Notes: generated from the sequence alone by a model not told the origin. DNA of 64,000 bases from Luteimonas sp. J29 (GCF_000472505.1 NZ_AWZR01000002.1:124001-188000), one strand, 5' to 3'. Numbered from the stretch's first letter, positions 20,606 through 34,271 are shown. Numbers and translations are program-made.

Positions 20606-21238
20606 ATGACCGCGATCGAAGTCCGCCATCCCCTCGTCCAGCACAAGCTCGGCCTGCTGCGCGATGCCTCGCTGAGCACCAAGTCGTTCCGCGAACTGGT
20701 GACCGAGCTGGGCACCCTGCTCGCCTACGAGGCCACCGCCGACCTCGAGACCGAAACCGCCACCACCACCGGCTGGGCCGGCCCGGTGCAGGTGCGCCGC
20801 ATCGCCGGCGCCAAGATCACCCTGGTGCCGATCCTGCGCGCGGGCCTGGGCATGCTGCCCGGCGTGCTGGCGCTGATCCCGGCGGCGAAGGTCAGCGTGG
20901 TCGGCCTGCAGCGCGACGAACAGACGCTGCAGCCGGTGCCCTACTTCGAACGCCTGACCGGCCGGCTGGACGAGCGCGACGCACTGATCCTCGACCCGAT
21001 GCTCGCCACCGGCGGCACCCTGGTCGCGACCATCGACATGCTCAAGCGCGCCGGCGCGCGGCGGATCAAGGGCATCTTCCTGGTCGCCGCGCCCGAGGGC
21101 CTGCGCCGGCTGGAGGCCGCGCACCCGGACGTCGAGGTCTACACCGCCGCGATCGACGCGCGGCTCGACGAGCACGGCTACATCCTGCCGGGCCTGGGCG
21201 ACGCCGGCGACCGCATCTTCGGCACCCGGGTGGGCTGA
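20606..21238 (+). CDS. upp: Uracil phosphoribosyltransferase
   Basis: This cytoplasmic salvage enzyme makes UMP from uracil and PRPP. The 210 residues align throughout with the family: [17 protein letters not shown] at the start, [13 protein letters not shown], the PRPP loop [20 protein letters not shown] and the uracil-site C-terminus [20 protein letters not shown] took ATG 20606, because homologues start there, over the GTG at 20591. It is a single gene, convergent with the GH9 gene. Confidence 0.97.
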   Translation: MTAIEVRHPLVQHKLGLLRDASLSTKSFRELVTELGTLLAYEATADLETETATTTGWAGPVQVRRIAGAKITLVPILRAGLGMLPGVLALIPAAKVSVVGLQRDEQTLQPVPYFERLTGRLDERDALILDPMLATGGTLVATIDMLKRAGARRIKGIFLVAAPEGLRRLEAAHPDVEVYTAAIDARLDEHGYILPGLGDAGDRIFGTRVG

Positions 21239-21260
21239 GGCCGCCCGCGCCGGGCGCGCG

Positions 21261-22997
21261 TCAGCGCCCCGGCGTCAGCACGCTCACCGCCGCGGCCATG
21301 TACACCAGCGGCGCGTTCCAGTTGATCGCGACCTCGTTGCTGGCGTAGCTGCATTCGTGGTCGATCCACGACAGCGCGGGCAGCGACGAGGGATACGCCA
21401 CGCCCTCGCAGTCGCGCAGGTCCTGCTGGCGCGGGTTGGGTCCGCCCGACAGCAGTCCCGGCACCGGGTCGTCGATGCCGTCGGCCTGCGACGGCCGGTG
21501 GTGGATGTTGCGCGGCGTGCGCAGGCCATGGCCGGTGACGAACGACACGCCCAGCGGATTGCGCCCGAGCACGTAGTCGAGCTGCGACTGGGCGGCGTCG
21601 AGCAGTGCGGGCTCGCCGGTGAGGCGGTAACCCTGGACCATCACCAGGCCCTGGTTGAGCGCCTGCGCGCTGCTGCCCCAGACGAAGTCCTCCGGCTGCA
21701 TTGCCAGGCGCCAGGGCGAGTGCTGCGCGCGCGAAGCCAGCGCCCGCGCCAGCCCGGCCACGGCGTCCGCCACGCGGGCGCGCCATGCCTCGTCCGGCAG
21801 GCGCTCGCGGTGCCGCGCGAGCGTGCCCCACGCCAGTGCGCCCACGTCCGCCCACGATGGCACCACGGGCTCGGCGGCGTGGCGCTCGAAGGCCTGCAGG
21901 TAGCGTTCGTCCCCAGTCAGAACGAACAGCTCGGCCGCGGCCCAGGCGAACTCGTCGTCGAGCTTGCCGTCGCCATAGGCGCCGGTGAAGACGTCGTCCG
22001 GCTGGCGGTACGGCACATCCGGATGGGCCTGCGCCCACTCCCACGCGCGCTCCGCCGCGGCGCGCATGCGCGCCGGCAGTCCCGGGAACTGCGCGTCGAA
22101 CGGCGCGTACACGCGCGCGGCCTGCGCCATCACCGCGGCGAAGTCGAGCGCGGCCGCGGTGCTCTTCTGCACCACGTAGCGGCGCTCGCGCGCCTGGTCC
22201 GGCATCACGATCGGGTCGAATCGCAGGTTGGTGAGCTTGTGGTAAACGCCGCCGTCCGCCGGATCCTGCATCGCCAGCATCCAGCGCAGGTTCCACCATG
22301 CCTCGTCGAGCAGGTCCGGAACCGCGTTTCCGCTCTCGGGGATGCCGAGGTCGCGGTCGCGGAACCAGCCAGGGAAATCCTCCCAGGCAGCCAGCAGCGT
22401 GTGCGTGGTGATGCCCGAGTTCACCACGTACTTGTTGTAGTCGCCGGCGTCGTACCAGCCACCGGGCGCGGAGATCACGCTGCCCGCGGGCCGCCCGGCA
22501 CTGGCGGCGGACGGATGGATCTCCACCTCGAGGTCGGGGTGGCCGGCTGGCCGCGCATAGTCGCCAGCGTGCTCCGGCGCCAGCGCCGTGCCGGAGCGAC
22601 TGAAGTAGTAGGCCTTGAGTGCGGCGTCGGCCAGTTCCGCGTACACGCCCGGCGCGACGGCAAAAGCATCGGACACGCCTGCCCCTACCTGCAGCCGGTA
22701 GCGTCCGGGGGCGCGCAGCGCGCCGAGATCGACGGCCGCCGCCGGCCGCCCCGACGCGGGCCAGTGCCTGGCCGCCGGCACGACGCCCTCCAGGACCACG
22801 GTGCCGTCGTCTTCGCGCAACACCTGGAAGGGCACGCGCTCCGCGCCCTCGACCACGGCGAGCTTGCCCGCGTCGGGCAGGAACCCGAGCTGGTTCAGGT
22901 GGATGGCGGGACGGACGACGGACGCCTCGGGGAAGACGGTCGTGGCCGCGGCAGGCAGCGCGGCAAGCAGGATGATTCCCGGAAGAAGTCGGGACAC
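21261..22997 (-). CDS. Secreted GH9 endoglucanase-like glycosidase
   Basis: This is an exported inverting beta-glucanase of glycoside hydrolase family 9. After a signal peptide (LLPGIILLAALPAAATT), residues about 33-120 form the CelD-type N-terminal Ig domain (HLNQLGFLPDAGKLAVVEG). The six-helix-pair barrel follows, with the catalytic-base aspartates in GGWYDAGDYNKYVVNSG, the conserved VTGHGLRTPRNIHHRPS and the acid glutamate in ASNEVAINWNAPLVYMAA. The length, 578 residues, is normal without a cellulose-binding module. I chose the GTG at 22997 (GGAGG nine bases upstream), which opens straight into the signal; ATG 23039 is possible. Cellulose or other beta-glucan is the expected substrate. Confidence 0.9.
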   Translation of the reverse strand: MSRLLPGIILLAALPAAATTVFPEASVVRPAIHLNQLGFLPDAGKLAVVEGAERVPFQVLREDDGTVVLEGVVPAARHWPASGRPAAAVDLGALRAPGRYRLQVGAGVSDAFAVAPGVYAELADAALKAYYFSRSGTALAPEHAGDYARPAGHPDLEVEIHPSAASAGRPAGSVISAPGGWYDAGDYNKYVVNSGITTHTLLAAWEDFPGWFRDRDLGIPESGNAVPDLLDEAWWNLRWMLAMQDPADGGVYHKLTNLRFDPIVMPDQARERRYVVQKSTAAALDFAAVMAQAARVYAPFDAQFPGLPARMRAAAERAWEWAQAHPDVPYRQPDDVFTGAYGDGKLDDEFAWAAAELFVLTGDERYLQAFERHAAEPVVPSWADVGALAWGTLARHRERLPDEAWRARVADAVAGLARALASRAQHSPWRLAMQPEDFVWGSSAQALNQGLVMVQGYRLTGEPALLDAAQSQLDYVLGRNPLGVSFVTGHGLRTPRNIHHRPSQADGIDDPVPGLLSGGPNPRQQDLRDCEGVAYPSSLPALSWIDHECSYASNEVAINWNAPLVYMAAAVSVLTPGR

Positions 22998-23071
22998 GGA
23001 GCGGGCCTCCAGGCGGGACGGCCCTGATGCTGGCGGCATCCGGCGCCGCCTGCAAGGCGGAGCCGCTCGTG

Positions 23072-23171
23072 GCAGGGAAACGACCCGACGGGGGACGGGA
23101 CCGGTCCGGTTGGGTCGACGGACAAGCCGCCGACCCAACCAAACCTGCGCTTGCTTCCAGCGTTTCCCTGC
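23072..23171. repeat. Nested inverted repeats in the GH9 leader region
   Basis: The gap 22998-23440 holds no gene. In it, an 11-base perfect inverted repeat (GCAGGGAAACG at 23072-23082, CGTTTCCCTGC at 23161-23171) encloses a second perfect 10-base pair (GGTTGGGTCG at 23108-23117, CGACCCAACC at 23131-23140). The whole 100-base element lies 75-175 bases before the GH9 start, so on the minus strand it could fold in that gene's leader RNA. It may equally be a small palindromic mobile-type repeat. Confidence 0.6.
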
Positions 23172-23275
23172 GGCACTGCTCCTATGACTCCGGTCCCTGG
23201 AGCCGACGCGACCACACGCGGCCTACCCTCGCCCATGTCCGCGGGACACGCAATGGGCCGGGGATCCCAAAAGCA

Positions 23276-23378
23276 GTCAGTATTGCTGACGTGTTCAAAA
23301 TATGTCCAAATGGAATCGGGACTTGTGGAATTTTGACAACGAAGCTGGACAAGCGTTGCCAGAATTACTGACACGTCA
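23276..23378. promoter_or_regulatory. AT-rich intergenic segment with two operator-like palindromes
   Basis: This segment between the divergent GH9 and XRE genes is much more AT-rich than its surroundings. It contains GTCAG-TATTG-CTGAC (23276-23290) and TGAC-AC-GTCA (23369-23378); both include ACTGAC/GTCAGT-type half-sites. TTGACA at 23333-23338 lies between them. They are plausible binding sites for the XRE protein encoded next door. I could not pair the TTGACA with a convincing -10. Confidence 0.45.
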
Positions 23379-23440
23379 ATATCACTGTCGCAGGCGACAC
23401 CCGGCCGGTGCGGAGCACCACGAGGCAGGCAGGAGAGACG

Positions 23441-23821
23441 ATGAAAATCAGCACCCGCATCCGCACCGCCCGGGTCCGCGTGGGCATGTCCCAGGCCGAC
23501 CTGGCAGCCGCCCTCGGCGTCAGCCGCAGCGCCGTGGCCAACTGGGAGAGCGCCAAGGGGCGGGTCTATCCGTCCACGGAACGGCTGGCCGAGCTCGCCG
23601 TCGCGACCGGCGTGTCCTACGAATGGCTGGCGACCGGCCGGGGTACCCCGCATGCGCCCAGCGACGGCATTCCCGCCGCCGACGCCGAGTTCGTCGACGA
23701 TCCGGTCGAACGCCGGCTGCTGGAAGCGTTCCGCGCCTGCAGCGAGCAGTTCCGCCAGGCGATCCTGACCGTGATCGAGGCCCAGGCGCCGCAGCGCCAG
23801 CGCCGGCAGCGGCCGGCCTGA
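23441..23821 (+). CDS. Small XRE-family transcriptional regulator
   Basis: This 126-residue DNA-binding protein has a Cro/CI-type helix-turn-helix at residues about 4-62 (VGMSQADLAAALGVSRSAVANW ... ERLAELAVATGVSYEWLATG). A short acidic linker and a C-terminal helix (RRLLEAFRACSEQFRQAILTVIEA), possibly for dimerisation, follow. ATG 23441 has AGGAGAG upstream. The AT-rich upstream segment with paired palindromes suggests autoregulation, and the divergent GH9 gene could be a second target. Targets and signal are unknown. It resembles phage-derived or domesticated regulators, but no phage genes lie nearby. Confidence 0.85.
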   Translation: MKISTRIRTARVRVGMSQADLAAALGVSRSAVANWESAKGRVYPSTERLAELAVATGVSYEWLATGRGTPHAPSDGIPAADAEFVDDPVERRLLEAFRACSEQFRQAILTVIEAQAPQRQRRQRPA

Positions 23822-23828
23822 CCGGCAC

Positions 23829-24230
23829 TCAGAGCGCGTACGGCACCAGGAAGCGCCACAGCCCCGCCAGGGCCTCGGCCACCAGCACCACCATGGTGAG
23901 CAGGGCGCCGCTGAAACGCCCGAACGAATAGCCCGGCGAGCTGCCCAGGCCGACCGCGTGCAGCACCCGTCCGAGCAGCAGCACCAGGCCGAGGGCCCAC
24001 AGCAGCGCTGCCGGCAGGCCGGACAGCTCGAGCAGCGCCAGCATCAGCAGCGCCAGCGGCACGTATTCGGCGAAGTTGCCGTGCACGCGCATGCGAAGCG
24101 ACAGCGCCTCGTCGCCGCCGCTGCCCACGCCGACGCGCGCCGCGCGCCTGCGTCCGACCACGCGCAGGCTCAGCGCCACGAACATCAGCGCGTGCAGCGA
24201 GGCGATGAACAGGGTGATGCGCGGGATCAT
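23829..24230 (-). CDS. MAPEG-family membrane protein
   Basis: This is an inner-membrane protein of 133 residues with about four hydrophobic helices. It carries the MAPEG-like core [23 protein letters not shown], in which N and E belong to the family's glutathione-related polar cluster, and [25 protein letters not shown]. Characterised relatives conjugate or reduce lipids with glutathione, but most bacterial YecN-type members have no known substrate. It overlaps the upstream metallo-hydrolase stop in an ATGA and is co-expressed with ggt, a glutathione-degrading enzyme, which makes a glutathione link reasonable though unproven. Confidence 0.85.
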   Translation of the reverse strand: MIPRITLFIASLHALMFVALSLRVVGRRRAARVGVGSGGDEALSLRMRVHGNFAEYVPLALLMLALLELSGLPAALLWALGLVLLLGRVLHAVGLGSSPGYSFGRFSGALLTMVVLVAEALAGLWRFLVPYAL

Positions 24231-25129
24231 GCCACCCCCTCCCCGCCCAGCGGCCGCGCGGCCAGCCGGGCGAACGCATGGGCGGCGACGAAGCGCCCGG
24301 TTTCGTCGCGGCCCAGCTGCACCAGCGCGGTGTCCGGGTCGTGGGTCAGGAACAGGTGCACGTTGCGCCTCAGCTTGTCCTCGAGGAAGGCCTGCTTCTC
24401 GTCGACCAGCAGCTCCGGGCTGCGGTCGTAGCCCATGGTGATCGGCACGTGGATCCAGGGCACGCCGGGCACCAGGTCGGCACAGAACACCACGCCGCCG
24501 TGGGGCTCGCCGTCGCGCAGGTCCGGGCCGCGGATCTCGGCCAGCATCATGCCCGGGGTGTGGCCGTCGCTCCAGTGCAGCCGCACCGCATCGCCCAGCG
24601 ACGGCGCGCGGTCCCGGTCGACCAGCTCCAGCCGCCCGCTGGCCTCCAGCAGGCGGGGCAGGTCCGGGATGTAGCTGGCACGGTCGCGTGGATGCGGGCG
24701 CAGGGCGCGCTCCCACTGGCGCCGCCCGACCACGAAGGTCGCGTTGGGGAACAGCAGCTCCGGCTCGCGGCCGGCCTGCCACGGCGCCAGCAGGCCGCCG
24801 GCATGGTCGAAATGCAGGTGGCTGAGCACCACCACGTCGACGTCGCCGTGTTCGAACCCGGCCGCGCGCAGGGAATCCAGCAGCACGTGGTGCGACTCGG
24901 CGACGCCGTAGCGCTCGCGCATGCGCGGGTCGAAGAACGCGCCGATGCCGGTCTCGAACAGCACCACCTTGCCGTTGAGCGGCGTGGCCAGCAGGCCGCG
25001 CGTGGCCAGCTGGATGCGGTTGGCGTCGTCGGGCGTGGCCCAGCGCGCCCACAGCGCGCGCGGCGCGTTGCCGAACATCGAACCGCCGTCGAGCCGCTGC
25101 GAATTGCCTTCGATCGACCAGAGCTTCAT
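24227..25129 (-). CDS. Metallo-beta-lactamase-fold hydrolase
   Basis: This cytoplasmic MBL-superfamily enzyme of 300 residues has the metal motif HLHFDHAGG near residue 100, HSDGHTPG-like downstream ligands ([12 protein letters not shown]), an aspartate in [10 protein letters not shown] and a late histidine (FLTHDPD). These are the ligands for a two-metal site. No signal peptide is seen. ATG 25129 gives a start matching the folded domain; the frame is open upstream into ggt. It lies ten bases after ggt and overlaps the MAPEG gene. The substrate is unknown: lactonase or thioester hydrolase activity would fit the family. Confidence 0.85.
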   Translation of the reverse strand: MKLWSIEGNSQRLDGGSMFGNAPRALWARWATPDDANRIQLATRGLLATPLNGKVVLFETGIGAFFDPRMRERYGVAESHHVLLDSLRAAGFEHGDVDVVVLSHLHFDHAGGLLAPWQAGREPELLFPNATFVVGRRQWERALRPHPRDRASYIPDLPRLLEASGRLELVDRDRAPSLGDAVRLHWSDGHTPGMMLAEIRGPDLRDGEPHGGVVFCADLVPGVPWIHVPITMGYDRSPELLVDEKQAFLEDKLRRNVHLFLTHDPDTALVQLGRDETGRFVAAHAFARLAARPLGGEGVA

Positions 25130-25139
25130 CGCCGCCCCG

Positions 25140-28357
<3,218 letters not shown>

Positions 28358-28921
28358 TCAGCCTCCCCGGCGGTAGAGCGCGTGGCGCGCGTGGCGGGTC
28401 GCGCCCTCGCGGTGCAGGCGCCAGCCTTCCGGCGGATGCATGCTGCGCCGCAACGGCGATTCCACGTACAGCCAGGCGGCCTCGCCCAGCCAGGGATCGA
28501 GGTGCGCGATCGCCGCGTCCCAGAGTCCGTCGTCGAACGGCGGGTCGACGAAGGCAAGGTCGAAGCGCTCCCCGGTCGGCGCGCGCAGGAACGCCAGCGC
28601 GTCGGCGTGCACGATCCTCGCGGCCCCGCCGCCCTCCAGGCGGCCGGCGACGGCACGCAGGCACTCGCACCTTCGCCGGTCACGTTCGACCAGCACGGCC
28701 TCCTTCGCGCCACGCGAGAGCGCCTCCAGCCCGAGCGCGCCGCTGCCGGCGAACAGGTCGAGCACGCGTGCGCCCGGCAGCATCGGCTGGAGCCAGTTGA
28801 ACAGCGTTTCCCGCGCCCGGTCGGACGTGGGACGCAGGCCGGGCGCGTCTTCCACCGGCAGTCGCGTGTTGCGCCACTTGCCGCCAATGATCCGCACCTG
28901 CCCTTTCGCGTGGTTCGCCAT
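28358..28921 (-). CDS. rsmD: 16S rRNA (guanine-966-N2)-methyltransferase
   Basis: RsmD methylates G966 of 16S rRNA in the small subunit. The 187 residues contain the SAM-binding LDLFAGSGALGLEALSRGA, the catalytic DPPF (FDLAFVDPPFDDGL) and the N-terminal VRIIGGKWRNTRLPV. I chose ATG 28921 rather than the upstream TTG: homologues begin here, and CACAAT lies exactly six bases upstream, inside the longer alternative. It is divergent from the Ldh-family oxidoreductase gene and followed by coaD. Confidence 0.95.
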   Translation of the reverse strand: MANHAKGQVRIIGGKWRNTRLPVEDAPGLRPTSDRARETLFNWLQPMLPGARVLDLFAGSGALGLEALSRGAKEAVLVERDRRRCECLRAVAGRLEGGGAARIVHADALAFLRAPTGERFDLAFVDPPFDDGLWDAAIAHLDPWLGEAAWLYVESPLRRSMHPPEGWRLHREGATRHARHALYRRGG

Positions 28922-28927
28922 GCGCGC

Positions 28928-28933
28928 ATTGTG
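28928..28933 (-). promoter_or_regulatory. -10 element of rsmD, leaderless spacing
   Basis: CACAAT, then GCGCGC, then the rsmD ATG on the minus strand. The 15-base string ACAATGCGCGCATGG is identical to that at the ferredoxin start. Confidence 0.45.
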
Positions 28934-29051
28934 CAACGAGCCGCGCGTTCCGCGTCATTCCGGCACAAACCGCGGTGCGGGCTTCACCTCCCGCGGAGGA
29001 TGGGCAATAGTCCCCTGCCCTTCCCGCCGTCAATCCAACAGGTGGTCGCAG

Positions 29052-30068
29052 ATGAACGATTCCGTCGCCCTCACGCTGGACGAGGCCGCGGCCCTGGTGT
29101 CATCGATCCTGGCGAAGGCCGGCTTCAGCGAAGGGCACGTGCGCACCCTGACCTGGCTGATGGTGTCCGGCGAGCGCGACGGCTGCGCCGCGCACGGCCT
29201 CTACCGCACGCTGGTGTGCGTGCATTCGCTGCGCTCGGGCAAGGTCGTGGGCGACGCGGAGCCGCAGGTCCACGACCAGGCACCGGCGATCGTGCGCGTC
29301 GACGCGCGCGGCGGGTTCTCGCTGCTCGCGTTCGAGGCCGGCCTGCCGCTGCTGGCGCAGAAGGCGCGCACGCAGGGACTGGCGGCGATGGCGATCAACC
29401 ACTGCGTGCACTTCTCCGCACTGTGGCCCGAGATCGAACGCCTCACCGACATGGGCCTGGTCGCGTTGGCCTGCAATCCCAGCCATGCCTGGGTCGCTCC
29501 CGCCGGCGGCCGCGTGCCGCTGCTTGGGACCAATCCGATCGCTTTCGGCTGGCCGCGCAGGGGCGCACCCCCCTACGTCTTCGATTTCGCGACCAGCGCC
29601 GTGGCGCGCGGCGAGATCGAACTGCGGCGCCGTGCCGGCGAAGCCATCCCCGAGGGCTGGGGCGTCGACGCACAGGGCAATGCCACCACCGACCCGGCGC
29701 AGGTCCTCGACGGCGGCGCGATGCTCACCTTCGGCGGCCACAAGGGCTCGGCGCTGTCGACGATGATCGAACTGATCGCCGGCCCGCTGATCGGCGACCT
29801 GACCAGCCTCGAATCGCTGCGCCACGACGACGGCGCCGGCGCCTCGCCCTACCACGGCGAACTGGTGCTGGCCATGGATCCGCACCGCTTCCTTGGGGAC
29901 CGCGCGGAGGAACACCTGGCCCGGGCCGGGGCCTTCCTCGACGCCTTCGACGGCACCGGCGCGCGCCTGCCCTCGCAGCGCCGCTACCAGGCACGCCGGC
30001 GCAGCCTGGCCGAAGGCGTCCGGATCCCGGCGCAGCTGCACGCGGACCTGCTCGCGCTGCTCGACTGA
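29052..30068 (+). CDS. Ldh-family (LDH2/MDH2) oxidoreductase, possibly a cyclic-imine reductase
   Basis: This cytoplasmic NAD(P)H-dependent enzyme of 338 residues belongs to the malate/ureidoglycolate dehydrogenase superfamily, not the Rossmann LDH type. Visible landmarks are ERDGCAAHGLYRTLVCV near 40-57 (catalytic His region), INHCVHFSALWPEIERL, PLLGTNPIAFGWPR, FDFATSAVARGEIEL and TFGGHKGSALSTMIELIAG. The last group is close to delta1-piperideine/pyrroline-2-carboxylate reductases, which act on proline-, hydroxyproline- and lysine-derived imines. That would fit the hydroxyproline locus 8 kb away, but it is not part of that operon. A weak -10 (AATAGT, 29006-29011) precedes it. Confidence 0.8.
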   Translation: MNDSVALTLDEAAALVSSILAKAGFSEGHVRTLTWLMVSGERDGCAAHGLYRTLVCVHSLRSGKVVGDAEPQVHDQAPAIVRVDARGGFSLLAFEAGLPLLAQKARTQGLAAMAINHCVHFSALWPEIERLTDMGLVALACNPSHAWVAPAGGRVPLLGTNPIAFGWPRRGAPPYVFDFATSAVARGEIELRRRAGEAIPEGWGVDAQGNATTDPAQVLDGGAMLTFGGHKGSALSTMIELIAGPLIGDLTSLESLRHDDGAGASPYHGELVLAMDPHRFLGDRAEEHLARAGAFLDAFDGTGARLPSQRRYQARRRSLAEGVRIPAQLHADLLALLD

Positions 30069-30078
30069 CCCGGCCATG

Positions 30079-30103
30079 CCGCCTCCCGGACCGCCGGAGG
30101 CGG
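30079..30103. terminator. Stem-loop between convergent Ldh and GH127 genes
   Basis: An 8-base perfect stem (CCGCCTCC with GGAGGCGG) on a 9-base loop sits in the 51-base gap between two convergent genes. It could serve both strands; no T tract is present on either. Confidence 0.35.
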
Positions 30104-30119
30104 GCGGCCGACGCCGTGG

Positions 30120-32537
30120 TCAGCCCGCCAGCAGCCAGGCGCCGAACACCGGCCCCGCGGAATAGCCCGCATCGGGGACGATGCGCACCTGCCAGCCGTC
30201 GGCAGGCGGGTCGCGCAGGTCGGTGGGGAGCGGATAGTCGACCATCACGAAGTCGTGGCCGCGTCCGCCGTCGAGTACTTCGTGCGCGAGCTCGCGGCCG
30301 TTGATCTCGATGGCGAAACGGCGGCGGTGTTCCTCGCCCCAGTAGCGCAGGCGCAGCGCCGCCGCGGGGCGCGCCCCGCGCAGGGTGAACCGCAGCGTGC
30401 CCCCGTCGCGCACGTCGCGGCCGCTTACCCGCCGGTAGTTGGCCGCGTACGAGTCGCCGGTGACGGCCAGCGCGTGGGCCTGCTCGCTCCCGGGGTCGCC
30501 GAGCACGACGTGGTCGAGGCTCTGCTCGCGCAGCGCCTGTTCCCGGGCGCGGCGCCCGGCCTGTTCGGCCTCGTGGCGCCGCCGCTGCCGGGGGTCCAGG
30601 CGGTGGAAGTAGACCGCCTGCCGCCGTTCGTGCAGGGCGTGGAACGGCACGAAGTCGAGGCCCTGGGGATGCGTCGGCAGCGGCACGCGCCAGCGTCCGC
30701 CCTCCGGTTCGCCGAATGCCGCCTCGATGCCGTCCGGCAACCACGGTTCGATTCCGTCCCACGGCTCGTCCGCCGGGCCGAGGTCGGCCGCGAGCACGCA
30801 GGGCCCGCGCCGCAGGGACACCAGCGTGGGGTGGTCGGCGCAGGGCTCGAGCCGCAGCGGCATCGCGAACCCGACCTCGATCCGGTCGCCCTCGCGCCAG
30901 GCGCGGCGGATCCGCGCGTAGCCATCGCGCATCCCGGGCTTCACCTCGCGCCCGTTGACCCGGATCCGGCAGTCGCCGGCCCATTCCGGCACCCGCAGCC
31001 GCAGCGCCGGCAGGGCCCCGGCACGCAGCGGCCCGAGCGTGATGCGCACGATCCCGTCGTCGGGCAGTCCCGACTCCATCCGCAGCGACAGGCCGCGCGC
31101 GGGATCGTCGAAGGTCGAGGGGATGTAGAGGTTGACCAGCAGCTCGCCGTCGCGGAAGCCGTAGATGGCATCCGTGTACTGCGCATGGCTTTCCATCCCG
31201 GTGCCCACGCAGCACCAGAACTGCCCTTCCGGGTCGGAATGGCTGCGCGCCTCGCCGGTGAGCAGCGGCGTCATGTAGGTGTAGCGTCCGCCGTCGGGGT
31301 GCTGCTGCGACAGGACGTGGTTGTAGAGCGCGCGCTCGTAGAAATCGAAGTAGCGCGCCTGGCCTTCCCAGCCGTGCAGGATCCGGCTGAGCCGCATCAT
31401 GTTGAGCGTGTTGCAGTGCTCGCAGGTCTGCTCGGTGATGTAGTGAGGCAGCGTGCCGGGGGCCTGGAAGTACTCGCGGTCGGAGTTGCCGCCGATCGCG
31501 TAGCTGTGGTGGTGGACCACGCGTTCCCAGAAGAACAGCGCCGCGGCCGCGTCGCCGCGGTCGCCGTCGGCCTCGAAGCCGCGCGCCGCGCCGAGCAGCT
31601 TGGGGATCTGGGTGTTGGCGTGCAGCCGGTTGAGGCGGTCCTCCCCGGCCACCAGCGGGTCCAGCACGCGGTCGTGGCGGAAGCGCCGGGCCAGCGCCAG
31701 CCAGCGCGCGTCGCCGGTGCGCTGCGACAGGACGGCGAGGCTCTCGGGCATGCCGCCGAACTCGCAGTCCAGCACCTGCTGCATCTGCGCGTGGTCCAGG
31801 GGCGCGAGTTTGCGCTCGACGTATCCGGCCAGGCGCGTGGCGACTTCCAGCGCGAGATCGTTGCCGCAGCAGCGGTGCGCGTCGAGCAGGCCCGCGAACA
31901 GCTTGTGCCAGGTGTAGAACGGCGCCCAGCTGCCGTTGAGCCGGAACGGCAACGCCTCGATCCGGCCCTGCTCGATCTCGTCGAACACCGCGCGGCCGCC
32001 CTCGACCACGCCGTCGGCGCGCTTGCGGGTGAAACCGGCGACGTAGCCGTCGCCGCCGGCCTCCTGGCAGCGCGCGAGCTCGGCGACGATCGCGTCCACG
32101 CGCTCGCGGCACTCGGCGTCGCCGCTGCCCTCGTGCATCAGCGCAAGGGCGCTCAGGTAGTGGCCGAGGGTGTGGCCGGCGATGGTGTCGCCTTCCCAGC
32201 CGCCGTACGCCTCCCCCTGCGGGGGCAGCCCGGCCTGCTGGTGGAAGTTGTGGAGCAGGCGACCCGGGTCGAGCCGCATCAGGTAGCGACGGGTGGCCGC
32301 CACCGACTCGGAGAACAGCGAGGGCAGCAGCCTGACGCTGCCGGGCGCCGGTGGCGCCACCCGCCCCGGGGCGAAGGCCAGCACGCGGCCGGCGAACCCG
32401 CTCCAGCCCAGCGCCAGCGCCGCCGCGCTCCAGGCGAGGAAGCGGCGGCGGCCGGCATCGGCCGGCGGGGCGCCAGCCGGATCCCGGCGATTATCGGGGG
32501 CCCGGGTCGGCGCAAGCGAACGGGAACCTGTCTGCAT
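30120..32537 (-). CDS. GH127 (DUF1680) beta-L-arabinofuranosidase-like glycosidase with Tat signal
   Basis: This is an exported glycoside hydrolase of 805 residues. The N-terminus carries a twin-arginine motif (GRRRFLAW) before a hydrophobic stretch, so folded, metal-loaded export is likely. The (alpha/alpha)6 domain includes GWEGDTIAGHTLGHYLSAL, EQTCEHCNTLNMMRL and QFWCCVGTGMESH. In characterised GH127 enzymes, zinc is held by a glutamate and three cysteines placed like these, one cysteine being the nucleophile. The C-terminal half is beta-rich. It follows an amidohydrolase gene by three bases, and a TonB receptor lies upstream, so an imported arabinofuranoside or glycopeptide is a possible substrate. 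Confidence 0.9.
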   Translation of the reverse strand: MQTGSRSLAPTRAPDNRRDPAGAPPADAGRRRFLAWSAAALALGWSGFAGRVLAFAPGRVAPPAPGSVRLLPSLFSESVAATRRYLMRLDPGRLLHNFHQQAGLPPQGEAYGGWEGDTIAGHTLGHYLSALALMHEGSGDAECRERVDAIVAELARCQEAGGDGYVAGFTRKRADGVVEGGRAVFDEIEQGRIEALPFRLNGSWAPFYTWHKLFAGLLDAHRCCGNDLALEVATRLAGYVERKLAPLDHAQMQQVLDCEFGGMPESLAVLSQRTGDARWLALARRFRHDRVLDPLVAGEDRLNRLHANTQIPKLLGAARGFEADGDRGDAAAALFFWERVVHHHSYAIGGNSDREYFQAPGTLPHYITEQTCEHCNTLNMMRLSRILHGWEGQARYFDFYERALYNHVLSQQHPDGGRYTYMTPLLTGEARSHSDPEGQFWCCVGTGMESHAQYTDAIYGFRDGELLVNLYIPSTFDDPARGLSLRMESGLPDDGIVRITLGPLRAGALPALRLRVPEWAGDCRIRVNGREVKPGMRDGYARIRRAWREGDRIEVGFAMPLRLEPCADHPTLVSLRRGPCVLAADLGPADEPWDGIEPWLPDGIEAAFGEPEGGRWRVPLPTHPQGLDFVPFHALHERRQAVYFHRLDPRQRRRHEAEQAGRRAREQALREQSLDHVVLGDPGSEQAHALAVTGDSYAANYRRVSGRDVRDGGTLRFTLRGARPAAALRLRYWGEEHRRRFAIEINGRELAHEVLDGGRGHDFVMVDYPLPTDLRDPPADGWQVRIVPDAGYSAGPVFGAWLLAG

Positions 32538-32540
32538 GGC

Positions 32541-34154
<1,614 letters not shown>

Positions 34155-34182
34155 GTCGACCTCCGATGGCGATGGGAAATGG

Positions 34183-34225
34183 AACCGCCGCCGCCGGGGA
34201 GTTCGGGGAGGAGGCGGCGGCGGTT
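34183..34225 (-). terminator. Long stem-loop between receptor and amidohydrolase genes
   Basis: Perfect 13-base arms (AACCGCCGCCGCC at 34183-34195, GGCGGCGGCGGTT at 34213-34225) enclose a 17-base loop. There is no T tract. It stands in the 117-base gap of a presumed operon and could limit transcription into, or stabilise the message before, the enzyme genes. Confidence 0.5.
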
Positions 34226-34243
34226 CGCGTGGAAACGAAGGGA

Positions 34244-34263
34244 GGGGGCCGCGCGCGGCCCCC
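34244..34263 (-). terminator. 20-base perfect palindrome directly after the TonB receptor stop
   Basis: GGGGGCCGCG followed by its exact complement begins eight bases past the receptor stop codon. On the minus strand it is followed by a C/T-rich tract. It is likely a partial terminator that keeps receptor mRNA more abundant than the downstream enzymes. Confidence 0.5.
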
Positions 34264-34271
34264 CGACCCGG

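Noticed and set aside
30745-30755. GGTTCGATTCC, which looks like a tRNA T-loop
   Set aside because: It is inside the GH127 coding sequence. No acceptor stem, anticodon arm or D-arm can be placed around it.
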